Source of the DNA: Trachythela sp. YZ-2020
Lineage: Eukaryota > Cnidaria > Anthozoa > Malacalcyonacea > Clavulariidae
Direction of reading: 5' to 3'
DNA length: 64,000 nucleotides
NCBI GenBank assembly: GCA_016169945.1
Contig: JADLSH010000153.1
Span: forward strand, 496,001 to 560,000
Shown here: positions 21,591-32,110 of the stretch, in pieces
Layout: the number at the start of each line of letters is the position of its first letter
Numbering within the stretch: the stretch's first letter is position 1
Position numbers and translations under genes: made by a program
Notes under the pieces: generated by a model
Told to the model about the DNA's origin: nothing
Databases searched by the model: none
The model's input: only the letters and a program-made list of their open reading frames with translations

Positions 21591-22472
21591 CTGGCGTTTC
21601 GCAAATTCAGTGTTGCTTCGACAAGGACATGCATGTTCTTGTTCACTTACTTTGGCTGATAAGAAACACATATCAATGAATGTGTTTTGATTCAATCCGG
21701 ACGCCTTTTTACTACAAAGCGGAGAATAAAGAAGGTATGTTGTTTTAAGTTTTGATTTTCTGGTCGTTTTACGATAATAACATTGATATATATACTGCAG
21801 TTAAACCTTTTTAAGATTTAATGTTTGTGGAAATTAAGTTGTTTCCTCTATGAGCTGTAATATCTGTTTAAACTGAAATGTTTTCACTTTTAAGTGGTAG
21901 AATAATGAGTAAATAAAACAAAATATATAGTTTTCGGCGTTTTATATGTCGAGAACTATCTGACTTTAATTTAGTCGCATTTTCCTCAAAATACAGCCAC
22001 TTCTGATGTACATTGTCTTAGTACGAAGTCTATAGAAGTTGATGCGACCTATTTTCGTATTTTTACTTTCGTTAGACTACGTTTTCAAAACTATTAGGGC
22101 AGATTTTTTATTTGAAAAATTGTTTCACCCCTGTTTGTTTTGACGCTAAAACCGGAGCGGTCCGGATGCGAAAAACCGCTAGCCAATCAGATCGCTCTAT
22201 TTTCATAGATAAAAAATAATATAAGAAATCACTTTTTTGTTTCCTCGTCTATTCATTGTTTCTATAATTCGATTCACATTATTATATTGCTCATTTGTGG
22301 TTCCTTTTTTAATATAAGAATGCAGCTGTTCAACTATATAGTTTTTGCTTAGCAAAATATAAAGGAAATCACCACTGTATCGTTGTCTTGATACCACGGT
22401 AATAAACACCCATAAATTAACTCAACTTTCGCGTTGAATTTCTCTTTAAATATTGGTTTGTTTGAGAAGCTG
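21591..22472. other. No gene recognised
   Basis: AT-rich sequence. A short open frame at 22203-22409 (minus) has no recognisable family. Confidence 0.4.
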
Positions 22473-22611
22473 TATCATACACTCGAAGTCGTTTATTATA
22501 GTGATTTAAAAACACCTCAAAGTATGTTAAAAAACTCGGCTAGCGCCTTGTTTTTCAACACACTTTTCGGTGTTTCAAATCACTATAATAAACTCCTTCT
22601 CGTGTATGATA
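22473..22611. repeat. 139-bp interrupted palindrome (MITE-like)
   Basis: TATCATACAC, then GTTTATTATAGTGATTT, are matched by AAATCACTATAATAAAC and GTGTATGATA. The centre contains CTCGGCTAGCGCCTTG. Arms pair in blocks separated by short unmatched loops of equal size. Confidence 0.85.
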
Positions 22612-23858
22612 TATTACAACTAGATCACTCCCAGTATTATTAACGGCCCTGGAAAGAGATTTTCAGAAGAAGTCATTCTTAGTACACGTAAAACCCTCCT
22701 TTAGTATACAACATCATTGTGGGGAAGTGGGTCAAAACTATTCAGACAATAAAGGAGTAATATATATAATAAGAGTTATAATGTTGATTACCTATTTCAA
22801 CATGAACATATCACATGGTCTGTGGGTTCATTTATAAGTGTTCATAAATATACTTCACATTGTATTTGAGAGTTGAAGTACGTAATCAGTATATTCATGC
22901 ATGAGAATTTGTTAATACCTTTATAATTTTATAATTTTGTTTACGAAAATATAATCCGTTAAAGCTTGTTCAATTGCAGCAGCCACAGCCCCATGGTTCC
23001 CATAACAAATACACCCCTATAGCTATGGCATGCACCATTTTAGTTTTGTGACTGTGTAGATATGCACTACTTTAAGTTTAGTTCGATTTACAAATATTTT
23101 TAACAGCTTCTAAAGACTGAATTCATGTCTGGAGCGGTTGTTTGTATTTCAACCCACATTCGGTACGATCGGGAGAGTGGAGGGTGAATCATCCCGTAGA
23201 GAATATGCATGTCTCATTAATTTAACTGTGTTCTAGGATTAAATCAGGTTGAATTTATGATAATATTAATTTTGTACACAGGAAAATTCAACCAGCGTGC
23301 TGCGTGCTGTCCTTTTCTCGTGCCAACTTTTCAGCTGTTCCCAAGAAACTTAAATAGTGAAGGGAAGTTCTTCAGCTTGAACTTCGAATATTTTTTGTGT
23401 ACCTTGAACAGTGTCTGATGTCATATATCGCATATCTTTTGTGAATTTGTTCCCAACGTACTTACAGTTCCAAACGTTTTTTATCATACCGATAAATTTC
23501 TAGAGAAGGGATCAAATGTGCCACTCGAGTGCGGAAGTGGAAACTGGAAGTATAGAATAACATGAAGAAAATAATCATATAGAAAGTACGCTGAACAGTA
23601 ATATGGCAGTTTCACAAAATATGGCGTTGAAGAAATTGTGGTTTTAGGAAGAAAGAAAGAAAGAAAGGTAAAACAACAGAAAATGGAGTATAACAAATGA
23701 CTATTTTTTTTCCTGTTGAATACTTCAACTTTGCTGCGCAAGGTGCTCCAATGGACTAACGAATTTTGGTTACTTGCTAGTGAACCATGGATACTTCAAA
23801 TTTCACGATTTCCTCCGTTTTCTTAAATGTTTGTATTAAGATACGTTACCAATTTTAG
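22612..23858. other. No gene recognised
   Basis: AT-rich sequence with a small AAGAAAGAAAG run near 23645. No supported ORF. Confidence 0.4.
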
Positions 23859-23931
23859 GCCCTCTGGCAGGAATCGAACCTGCGCCGTGCGATTCCGATG
23901 CAGCGCTCTAACCAACTGAGCTACAGAGTCC
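23859..23931 (-). tRNA. tRNA-like sequence (pseudo-tRNA, anticodon position GGA)
   Basis: The 73-nt minus-strand sequence has a good D arm with A box (TAGCTCAGTTGGTTAGAGC) and a perfect T arm with B box (GCAGG TTCGATT CCTGC). Acceptor pairing is only about 5 of 7, the anticodon stem has mismatches, and the variable loop is short. The anticodon position reads GGA (serine), yet the body is type I, whereas true serine tRNAs have a long variable arm. I therefore regard it as a tRNA-derived repeat, perhaps transcribable, not a working tRNA. Confidence 0.5.
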
Positions 23932-24067
23932 AGTTGCTGAGCATTAACCGCAAATTCTTGTAGATACACGAATGAGATGCCTAGAAAAAATCGTGATATT
24001 TACCCATACTTTATACTGGCATCACTCCCATCATATATACACGAACTTGTGGTTAATGCTCTCTGTA

Positions 24068-24127
24068 GGACTCTGTAGCTCAGTTGGTTAAAGCAGGGCC
24101 GCAGGGTTCCATTCCTGCCAGAGGGCC
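24068..24127 (+). pseudogene. Inverted tRNA-like copy lacking the anticodon arm
   Basis: GGACTCTGTAGCTCAGTTGG is followed directly by the T-arm region and GAGGGCC. The anticodon arm is deleted and the B box has mutated from GGTTCGATT to GGTTCCATT. It pairs with 23859-23931. Confidence 0.75.
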
Positions 24128-24221
24128 TAAAAGTTGCATTTTTCGCAACTGCTCCTGGTTGAGTCTAAAAATGTATTATAAATTTCCGTTCGAATATTCC
24201 ATCTACAAACACCTTCAACTA

Positions 24222-24300
24222 ATCCCCGAGCCGGCGCGAAGCGCCGTGCGAGGGTACTAATTCCGCTCCGATATTTACACCCGGGTATGTGAGAACATAG
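24222..24300 (+). repeat. CGGCGCGAAGCGCCG dispersed repeat, copy 1
   Basis: CCCCGAGCCGGCGCGAAGCG hairpin followed by TGCGAGGGTACTAATTCCGC and TTTACACCCGGGTATGTGA. Further copies lie at 27449-27520 (plus), 38815-38845 (minus, partial) and 48299-48368 (minus). Confidence 0.85.
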
Positions 24301-24818
24301 CGGGGACGAACATGGTTTTTAGGCCGAGAGAAAACTTTTTTCAAAAATAGTTTTGTACATTGTTTTGTACTCAGGAGTCGGGAAATAATACAGACATCAA
24401 CTCAGCACTTCATGTTGCAATAACTTTGTTTTTTGGGGAGTTGGGGAGTTTAATAGCTTGGTTCTAATGGCCGAGGGATTCTGCATGAATGTATTTCTAG
24501 TATATACATACGGCGTTGTTACCATTGAATAAAGGGGACATTCCCGGGTAAATTCAGTGAAATGAAAGGGAAATGTAGTAGCATTCTCATGTGGAGCCCC
24601 TTTTAATTCGCGGGTGTAAGTCCCGCATGATGTGAAATCGCTCGCTCGCTGGCTCTACATTGAAATCTCCATAGCAATTGCGCAACGCTGCCCGAGCAAC
24701 AACAAAATAGTTTTAAAGTTTTTATGAAACGTTGTATATACGATTTTATCTAGTCAGTTACAAACCAATTATTATGCATTATATTGTCACGAATCCTGGC
24801 TGTAATTTTAGTATTTTT

Positions 24819-25056
24819 CGTTTAATTGGTGGGTTTCACCACGTGTTACAGGACAGCAGATGGTGGTCAACTTTAGGAATGTTGACACTTATAGGAGCAA
24901 GAAAATTAAACTACATCTCTCAATTCTATTTATTTGCCTTCAAATACAAGACTACTATGTATAATGAAAACAATTATCATCATTTTCTCACTTTGAAAGC
25001 TGGAGGTTGACCACAATTCGCTGCATGTTAATGCTTAGTGAAACCCACCTATTAAA
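24819..25056. repeat. MITE with GGTGGGTTTCAC ends
   Basis: TTTAATTGGTGGGTTTCACC at the left is matched by the complement of GTGAAACCCACCTATTAAAG at the right. An inner pair, GGTGGTCAAC/GTTGACCAC, also matches. Part of the interior (24890-25010) recurs at 62450-62575. The superfamily is unclear. It lies immediately downstream of the PSD stop codon. Confidence 0.7.
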
Positions 25057-25103
25057 GCAAGATATGTAAAATCATATGCAGGTCAATGTGACAGTTTGGC
25101 TTT

Positions 25104-25618
25104 TTAAACTTTTGGTTTAGCAACGACGGCAATTTTCGATCGTGCTGGAATATTAAACAAATCATTATGCGTGCCAGGTGTTTGACCACGCAAATCAAAC
25201 GTAACATTCACTCCAGGCTGGAACACGAGGCAATGAGTAGAGCCACCAAAATGAAACATACCAATCTCATCCCCCTTTTTAACATGATCTCCAGCTTTCA
25301 CCCTAATCTCGTTGCTAGAGACTTCGGTCATACCGACTGAGACGAAAACCATCAGACCAATATCAGGATTATCAGCCAGGATATAGACAATACCACGAGC
25401 AGCAACCTGGCAGAGGTAAGCTTGATTTACATTGGATGTGCCGTCAGCTGGAATGTGATGGGTTTGGCTGAAGTAAGAACCATCAACCAACTCTGTTTTC
25501 AAAATATATCCAGAGACAGGACTGTGCCAACGATGATAACTGGTCGCGCTGAGGTATGCTTGGTACACGGTTCCACCATAGAACATCTTGGCCAGGTTAT
25601 CATTGTTCAGCATGTGAT
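25104..25618 (-). CDS. PSD-family decarboxylase, exon 4 (catalytic C-terminus)
   Basis: Encodes residues 284-454. YHRWHSPVSG (about 311-320) matches the conserved His region of phosphatidylserine decarboxylases. HFGGSTH (406-412) is the self-cleavage motif, in which the chain would be cut between Gly409 and Ser410 and the Ser converted to the pyruvoyl cofactor. The classical PSD motif is LGST, and GGST/GGSS forms occur in the subfamily that has the extra N-terminal domain. The acceptor is TTACTTAG|AT at 25618, and the split codon gives Asp284. The stop is TAA at 25104-25106. The family decarboxylates phosphatidylserine to phosphatidylethanolamine, but fungal PsiD relatives decarboxylate tryptophan, so the substrate is open. 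Confidence 0.92.
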
Positions 25619-25687
25619 CTAAGTAATATTTCAGTAATTCGTATATTGGTAATAGCATGGTATCGTTTGCAATTTGTATATGACATG

Positions 25688-26411
25688 CAGGGCTCGAAAT
25701 AAGTACCGGTCACCGGTCAATGACCGGTAAATTATTTCAGTTTGACCGGCAAATATCCTCGCTTACCGGACATGTATGACCGGTAATTTTTTAATAAAAA
25801 ATGTGTACATGACTGAGGTTTTTGTTTCCCATCATTGCATCAATTTCGGTTAGGAGAAAAGCGAGAGTCACGCTTCTAAAAAACACAGCAGGCATTGCGT
25901 TCACAACTTATGCTTGCAACTCAAATTACACTTTATTTACTTTGTGGCTCAGAAGACAGAAACTTTGTGAGCAGGAATCTGCTGACGCTGACAAGCATTT
26001 GCTCTATTCGTCAGCGTCCAAATGATAAATATTCATGCGTAACAAAGTGGATCTTGATCTTGGCTATAGTGAGCAAAATTATCGGGCTCATGGGAAATTT
26101 TAATGCCAAATCGATCTGTCCAATGGAAATGCGAGTCAATTTTCAACTGCGAAATCCCAACCATCGTCACAAAAAGATGAAAACAGGCATGAAAAAAAAA
26201 CAAGTGGAACTAGTAGGCTAATAATAATGAATTCTTAAAACACTAATTACAGTACACTTAAAATAGGTGCAGTTGCACTATACATATAATAGGCACAAAT
26301 GATAAAAAAACAACACAAAATTGACCGGCAAAATATCTTCGGTGACCGGTAAATTGAATTATTCACCGGTCATGATGACCGGCATACTTTCAAGAATTAT
26401 TTCGAGGCCTG
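25688..26411. mobile_element. hAT-type MITE near PSD exon 4
   Basis: Ends CAGGGCTCGAAATAA...TTATTTCGAGGCCTG are flanked by a perfect 8-bp duplication ATGACATG (25680-25687 and 26412-26419). Subterminal GACCGGTAAATT motifs repeat at both ends. Its length is 724 bp and it has no transposase. It lies in PSD intron 3, with its inner edge only 70 bp upstream (in gene orientation) of the exon 4 acceptor. Confidence 0.92.
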
Positions 26412-26527
26412 ATGACATGCAGGAGTGAATTTTTTCAAATACCTCAAAATAGCACCAGTCCGAAAGACGAGTGCTAATTGAGGCATATTATTTACAAATT
26501 TGGCAAAATTATGCTATTACTTATTAA

Positions 26528-27045
26528 CTAGAAATACATGCATGCAGCAACCCCTCGCAATTTTTAACCGAACGACTATAGTTCCCAAATATTTTCAACG
26601 TTATTCATTTTTTGAAGAAAATATAAATAGAAAAGTCCAAGTATCGTATCGTACTTCATCTTTTAATAAGATGATTAATTATGCGCACTTTACATGAAGT
26701 ATTGGTAGTTATTTAGCAGACCGCTGGGCGCGATACTTCGCTGTGGCGAAATTATTTGTCGCCATCTGTCGTCGTCATGGTTACACGGAAACATTTTTCA
26801 TATTATTTTCTACAAAATGAGTTGAAAAATTAATACTTTTAACTTCAGAATTTTCAATCCCCGAAAACATTATAGTGATACAATGTTATTATGCATTCTA
26901 TAAGCATCATTTTTCTCAAAAACTGGATTTTAGGCGTTTGCTAAAGCCTTTTGAAATGTTTATAAAACTTATTAAACTGATTTTAAACTGATACGCTTTG
27001 CCATAAACTTCGTCTTGACCTTGGTATAAAATGAATTTTTTTGAA
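26528..27045 (+). repeat. Dispersed repeat family B, copy 1
   Basis: About 500 bp beginning CTAGAAATACATGCATGCAG. A second copy in the same orientation lies at 38850-39290. Partial ends lie at 47229-47262 (plus), 24480-24503 (minus) and 36070-36096 (minus). The family is unclassified. Confidence 0.8.
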
Positions 27046-27381
27046 ATGAACAGTAATTCTGCTCACTTAGTCGGGTAATCTAAAAAACTTACACCTACAT
27101 ACACTGACATAAAATGGAAATCAGTGTATACCCAACATATTTTTAAACTGACAAAGAGTCAAAAAGTCAAAGACATAAACAATAAAACAAATTACCGTGT
27201 TGTTGGCCTAGTAATGCTTCTTATAAAACATTTTGAAGAAAACGAGAAAAAATGCTTCATTGCAATTCCTTCAAACTATTTTATCATATCTCATATCATG
27301 TTTCAAAAAACTCACTCATTCCGCTCCTGACAATCGCCATATTTGAGATTAGTGGGAGGTCCACCCATGCTACGATGAACC

Positions 27382-27426
27382 CATAGATATAATAAACATA
27401 GATATAATAAACATAGATATATATTA
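27382..27426 (+). repeat. Triplicated hAT tip sequence
   Basis: CATAGATATAATAAA repeats at 27382 and 27397 with a partial third at 27412. This is the terminal sequence of the hAT element that starts at 27532. Confidence 0.8.
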
Positions 27427-27448
27427 TAAATATATAATAAATTATTAT

Positions 27449-27520
27449 CCCCGAGCGGCGCGAAGCGCCGTGCGAGGGTACTAATTCCGCTCAGAGATTT
27501 ACACCCGGGTATGTGAAAGC
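27449..27520 (+). repeat. CGGCGCGAAGCGCCG dispersed repeat, copy 2
   Basis: Closely matches 24225-24300, including the TTTACACCCGGGTATGTGA end. The hAT element inserted a few bases downstream. Confidence 0.85.
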
Positions 27521-27531
27521 ATTGTGGAATG

Positions 27532-29548
27532 CATAGATATAATAAACCTAGATTGCTGACTCGTGACCTGCATGATAAATCCAAGATGGCCGCCACTCTG
27601 GGCAAAAAGACTATAAACTCTACGGGGAAATCCATATTTTTTGCATTTTGCGTCGTCCCAGTGTTTCGAATCCACTTCGATCAAACTTTTTTGGCAATAA
27701 CTACTTATTGTGAAGGTCTTAGACGCAAACTGGACAGCTGGGGATGAATTGATGTAAAAATATCGCTCGCCGAAATTGGTACGAAATCGTCACTTGGTCA
27801 GTTCGAGTGAATTACTCTGGTTTAGAGTATTTTATAAAGGCAAAAGACGTATACCTTGAAGGCTTTGAATGCAGAATGGACCGTTTGGGATGAATTATAT
27901 TAAAATATCGCTCGCCGAAGCTTGACATGAAAATGTCACTTGCTCAGCTCGAGTCATTTACTGCAGACAAGTACTTTAAATGTACTTGGTTTAATACATT
28001 TAGTCATTAGATATTTTGAGGAATATTCGGAACATTACTTAGAGGATAAAAGTAATGTCTGTAACAGGCTTTACTTGCTGAGACGACTGGTATTACAAAA
28101 AAGCAATAAAAATAGCAAATAAAATTGAGAATGGAAATGAGATTCAACCCTCTTACAACCCTCTGACTTCTTTCCCCAGTTTTTGTTTCCTTTTATAGTA
28201 TTTTTGGGGCTCACTTAAACCTGAGGCTCATCGAGCAATTCCTCCTGGGCAGCCTTGGAAAATATGTTGCGTTAAAAAGAACCATAAATAGAAAACACTA
28301 ACATATTGTTAATCTGGACATTCATTCTCACTAGATGACATGTCAAGAAATTTAGTTTTGGACATGCAAGAAAACTTCATGGTTAGTTTTATTGAGGTTC
28401 AACAAAGTAGGAAAATTTGCCATTAATTACTTGAAGGATTAATATATTTTTACTATAGAAATGATAATTAATAGTAGTATAACAATGTATGGATTTCATC
28501 CAAGCATACATGAAACTGTTAAGTTTAATGAACTGAATTTATTTTATAGAGGCTTATATTTCACGACCACCATGGTCGATGCATACTTGATATTTTTCAG
28601 TACATGAACAGGTTGCACACTGTTACTGTATTGTTAAATGTTAAGTTAAATGTTTTAAAACAATACTGAAAATCAGAAACAACACTCAAATTTGTAGTGC
28701 ACTTGCCACAATTTTGCACACTACACACTGTCACACTTGAATTTTTCCCTGCTGCATAAATGTTTCCTTGTCGAAATCTGCCATATATTACCCAGTCTGG
28801 TCTCATGATCTCCCCGGGAAAAGCCTAATCAATATAATGTTCAGAATTCTTCCTTTCATGAGTAATGCTGTCTGCCATTTCATACAGTGAGTTCAAATAG
28901 GCTGCATTGCACACATACCATGTCTGTGTGTCAAATTTCACCTCTAGGTGATATTTGGCATCAGTTAACAGTGGACTTAACTTTTAAATACTGCTTTTAT
29001 CCTCTAAGTAATGTTCCGAATATTCCTCAAAATATCTAATGACTAAATGTATTAAACCAAGTACATTTAAAGTACTTGTCTGCAGTAAATGACTCGAGCT
29101 GAGCAAGTGACATTTTCATGTCAAGCTTCCGCGAGCGATATTTTGATATAATTCATCCCAAACGGTTCATTCTGCATCCAAAGCCTTCAAGGTATACGTA
29201 TTTGGCGTTTAAAACCACAAATTTCCTTTATACAATACTCTAAACCAAAGTAATTCACTCGAACTGACCAAGTGACGATTTCGTACAAATTTCGGCGAGC
29301 GATATTTTTACATCAATTCATCCCCAGCTGTCCAGTTTGCATCTAAAACCTTCACGATAAGTAGTTATTGCCAAAAAAGTTTGATCGAAGTGGATTCGAA
29401 ACACTGGGACGACGCAAAATGCAAAAAATATGGATTTCCCCGTAGAGTTTATAGTCTTTTTGCCCTGAATGGCGGCCAACTTGGAATTATCATGCAGGTC
29501 ACGCCTCCGCTAGGTAAAAGTCAGCAATCTAGGTTTATTATATCTATG
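27532..29548. mobile_element. Non-autonomous hAT-type element with about 550-bp TIRs, copy 1
   Basis: Ends CATAGATATAATAAACCTAG... and its complement, with a perfect 8-bp duplication GTGGAATG (27524-27531, 29549-29556). The TIRs run about 27532-28050 and 28982-29548; between them are 0.93 kb without a recognisable transposase. Open frames in the TIRs (for example 29381-29707) are by-products. The 8-bp duplication and CA...TG ends favour hAT. Confidence 0.9.
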
Positions 29549-29715
29549 GTGGAATGCAAAGTCGTCCGCCATTTTTTTTGTCATGGACTGGACCTTTTCG
29601 TAAGTTATGCGCATGCGCAAGTTCAAGCCGAGAGAAGACTTCCATTTTGCAAACTTTTTTCAAAAATAGTTTTGCACTCATTTATAAGTAAGTCTCTATG
29701 TAAGTAAGTTTATAT

Positions 29716-29840
29716 GTCAAGTCTCCAAAAGATAAATAAAAAAAATTATTTGAAGGACAAAATTAACAAGAGGAAAAAGTCAAGTCTCCAAAAGAAGATA
29801 AATGAAAATTATTTAGAGGACAAATTAACAAGAGGAAAAA
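29716..29840 (+). repeat. 62-bp tandem duplication
   Basis: Two adjacent copies of GTCAAGTCTCCAAAAG...ACAAGAGGAAAAA with small indels. They generate a Lys/Asn-rich open frame (29714-29974) that I do not treat as a gene. Confidence 0.9.
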
Positions 29841-30162
29841 CAGTCGAAAGACCGAAAAAGGAGCGTTTTAAACAGGCAAGTGTCTATTTTGCATGCTTGC
29901 TTTGCCGATTTTTTAACAGCATGCAATACAGTAGATCATTCTGTATGGTCAATACAACATTGATTGATCTTTAAGAGTATTTTAGTATTGATTCAAATAT
30001 GTTATAGAAAAATAAAAAAACATTAAATCTCAAAACTTCATTGCAAAAGCAAGTGCGAAGTATAAAAATACTCTTCGAAAAGCAGTTGAAGTTTTTTGAA
30101 AATTTCGAAACGTTTTGTGAACGTCTAAGGTTGAATGTTACAGTAAATCAAAGCTAAAAGAG

Positions 30163-30364
30163 TGTTGTAAATAGTTCGAATCTCTCGATAAAGGGTTTAA
30201 AACTTCTATAATTCTCACTTAAACTTCGACATAAAGCAGATTTTGTGTTTATTGTTAATATTATGCAATCCCAGGAAAGGCATGCGTTTTCCAGGAAAAA
30301 CCCCACGCGTCACGCGCGATTCTCACACGTCCACAATTCGACTAATATTACGTAATTCTCGACA
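30163..30364 (-). repeat. BEL-2 3' LTR
   Basis: Read on minus it begins TGTCGAGAATTACGTAATAT and ends CTATTTACAACA. A polypurine tract CAGGGGAGTG lies just upstream of it on the minus strand (30365-30374). Confidence 0.95.
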
Positions 30365-30520
30365 CACTCCCCTGTTTGACTACTGAGTTGTCAAACACAT
30401 CCAAATATATATCTAATAGTTAGTGGATAATGTTTAAATGTCAACATTGTCCTCTTGCACAAGTTCCTTAATCCGTAACTCAGCTGCCGCAGCAGCATCT
30501 CTCTTTGGCCTCGCTCGAAA

Positions 30521-31100
30521 CTATGGAGCTTCAGGATTCAGTTCCACTAATTTCGTTTGTTCTTCCACCGAATCACAAGACAGTTCGACAGGATATAAAA
30601 TCTGTACCGCACGTTCCATTTTCGACTTTCCAGTGCGCACTTTCGCACATCGAATAACACCGTCTCTACCCTGGATCAACTCGATTATGATTCCAAGTAC
30701 CCATGCGCCTCGATTCTTTTGTTCGGACTGAATAATAACAACTTCTCCGACCGAGGGTATTCCTCGTCCTCCTCCCTTCTTCGCGATGTATCTTTCTCGA
30801 AGGCTTCGAAGATATTCCGTTGACCACCGTTTCCAAACGGCGTCCTTACATTTCTGTAGATATTTATATCTCTTTCGCAAGTCTTTGTTTTCGATTAGAT
30901 GATGGGAAGTTTCCAAGAGTTTGTTTGCTCGCAAAAACAACAAAGAATTAGGAGTTATCACGGTTGACTGAACATCTTCTTCTTCGACATATCCCAGGGG
31001 TCGATCGTTCAGTGTAGTTTCCACACTCAGCAAGACGGCTTCGAGTTCTTTCCAACTTAATTGACCATGACCGATCACCTTGTAGAGCGCTGCCTTTACT
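30521..31100 (-). pseudogene. BEL-2 integrase C-terminus, DUF5641-type
   Basis: GLVKAALYKVIGHGQLSWKE and TTLNDRPLGYVEE, then ITPNSLLF, WKRWSTEYLRSLRERY, VVIIQSEQKNRGAWVLGIII, ending at 30521. This is the standard C-terminal block of BEL/Pao integrases. It is in a different frame from the catalytic core because of the deletion upstream. Confidence 0.88.
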
Positions 31101-32093
31101 AAACCAACTAATCTTTAAGTTGAACGGCCATGATATACCATTTCTGGCTAGGTAATCCTGTAACTTTTCGTCTTGTTTCACCATTTTCAGCCACTTCGCC
31201 GCCGCTACAAACGTCGCACCGTTATCCGAATAAATACGCTCAGGACGACCGCGTCTTGCGATGAATCTTTGGAGGCTATTTAGACACTCGGACGTCTCCA
31301 TGTTAGGCAGAAGTTCGAGGTATATTCCACGAGTAAGACTACAAGCGTATAACAAAATGTACGCCTTGCCTTCTTTTCCTTTCGACTTTCGATAACGTAG
31401 TGGACCCGCGTAATCAATTCCGATAACTTGGTATGCAGTGGATCCTTCGGTTCTGGTGGTTGGTAAGTTCGCTGGAGGGGGCGTTGCGTAAGCAATGGCG
31501 TGGAATCTCTTGCATCCATGGCAATCTTTAATAACCCGCTTTACTAATCGTCGTAAACAAGGGATCCAATGTCTCTCTCGAACGTTCACCATTGTCAATC
31601 CGACTCCCCCATGAAGAGTGGACTTGTGTGCATGTTCGACGAATTTTCTTGCCAGCAATGATGAATTAGGAATGTAGACCGGGTAAAACCCCTGAACTCT
31701 TCCTCTGCACTCTAAAACACCGTCCTTATTTAATTGTAAATTGAGTTGCAATTGATCTCTCGTAAAGGTTTCGTCAACTTGTTGTTGAGCTTTCGTGATC
31801 AAACGAATTTCAGCTTTCTCTAAATCACCGGTGGTAAGTGGGCCTTCGATTCTTCTTTCTTTCGCACGCCGAACGTTTCCGAGGAACCGTAATAACCAGG
31901 CCGTAATCCTCGAGGTCTTCCAATAAGCAAACTTAGAGAGCAAGTTCCCTAGCTCGTCCTCTTCTTCCTTGGCCAGGGCAAACAATTGCTTCGTTAGCTT
32001 CACTTCAACATCGGTCTCTGTAGTGCGAGTCATCCTTTGATCTGGTGGCCATTGGTCAGGTTTACTTAGCCAGTCAGGACCCTTCCACCACAA
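30948..32093 (-). pseudogene. BEL-2 integrase, N-terminal domain and two of three catalytic acids
   Basis: WWKGPDWL linker; zinc domain HAHKSTLHGG...CHGCKR; then IGIDYAGPL (first Asp) and RIYSDNGATF (second Asp). After WPFNL the expected stretch containing the WGG..E block is missing, and the next recognisable sequence (RLVGLVKAALYKVIGHG) is in another frame. About 11 residues, including the catalytic Glu, appear to be deleted. Confidence 0.9.
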
Positions 32094-32110
32094 CTGATCT
32101 CCCTCTTTAA

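Larger units (their letters stand above)
23859..24127. repeat. tRNA-like foldback element
   Basis: A tRNA-like sequence on the minus strand (23859-23931) and a shortened copy on the plus strand (24068-24127) form inverted arms. The inversion extends inward through GCATTAACCGCAAATTCTTGT and its complement near 24042-24060. The spacer is about 100 bp. Confidence 0.8.

Noticed and set aside
23859..23931. Functional tRNA-Ser(GGA)
   Set aside because: No long variable arm, mismatched acceptor and anticodon stems, and part of an inverted repeat.
25822..26221. Two overlapping ORFs in PSD intron 3
   Set aside because: Interior of a 724-bp hAT MITE with no transposase similarity.
29381..29707. 108-codon ORF, also seen in part at 27499-27684 (minus)
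   Set aside because: Lies in the TIR of the hAT-type element and continues into unrelated flank; no domain.
30438..30731. Plus-strand ORFs across 30438-30731 and 32148-33904
   Set aside because: Shadows of the minus-strand BEL-2 gag-pol.
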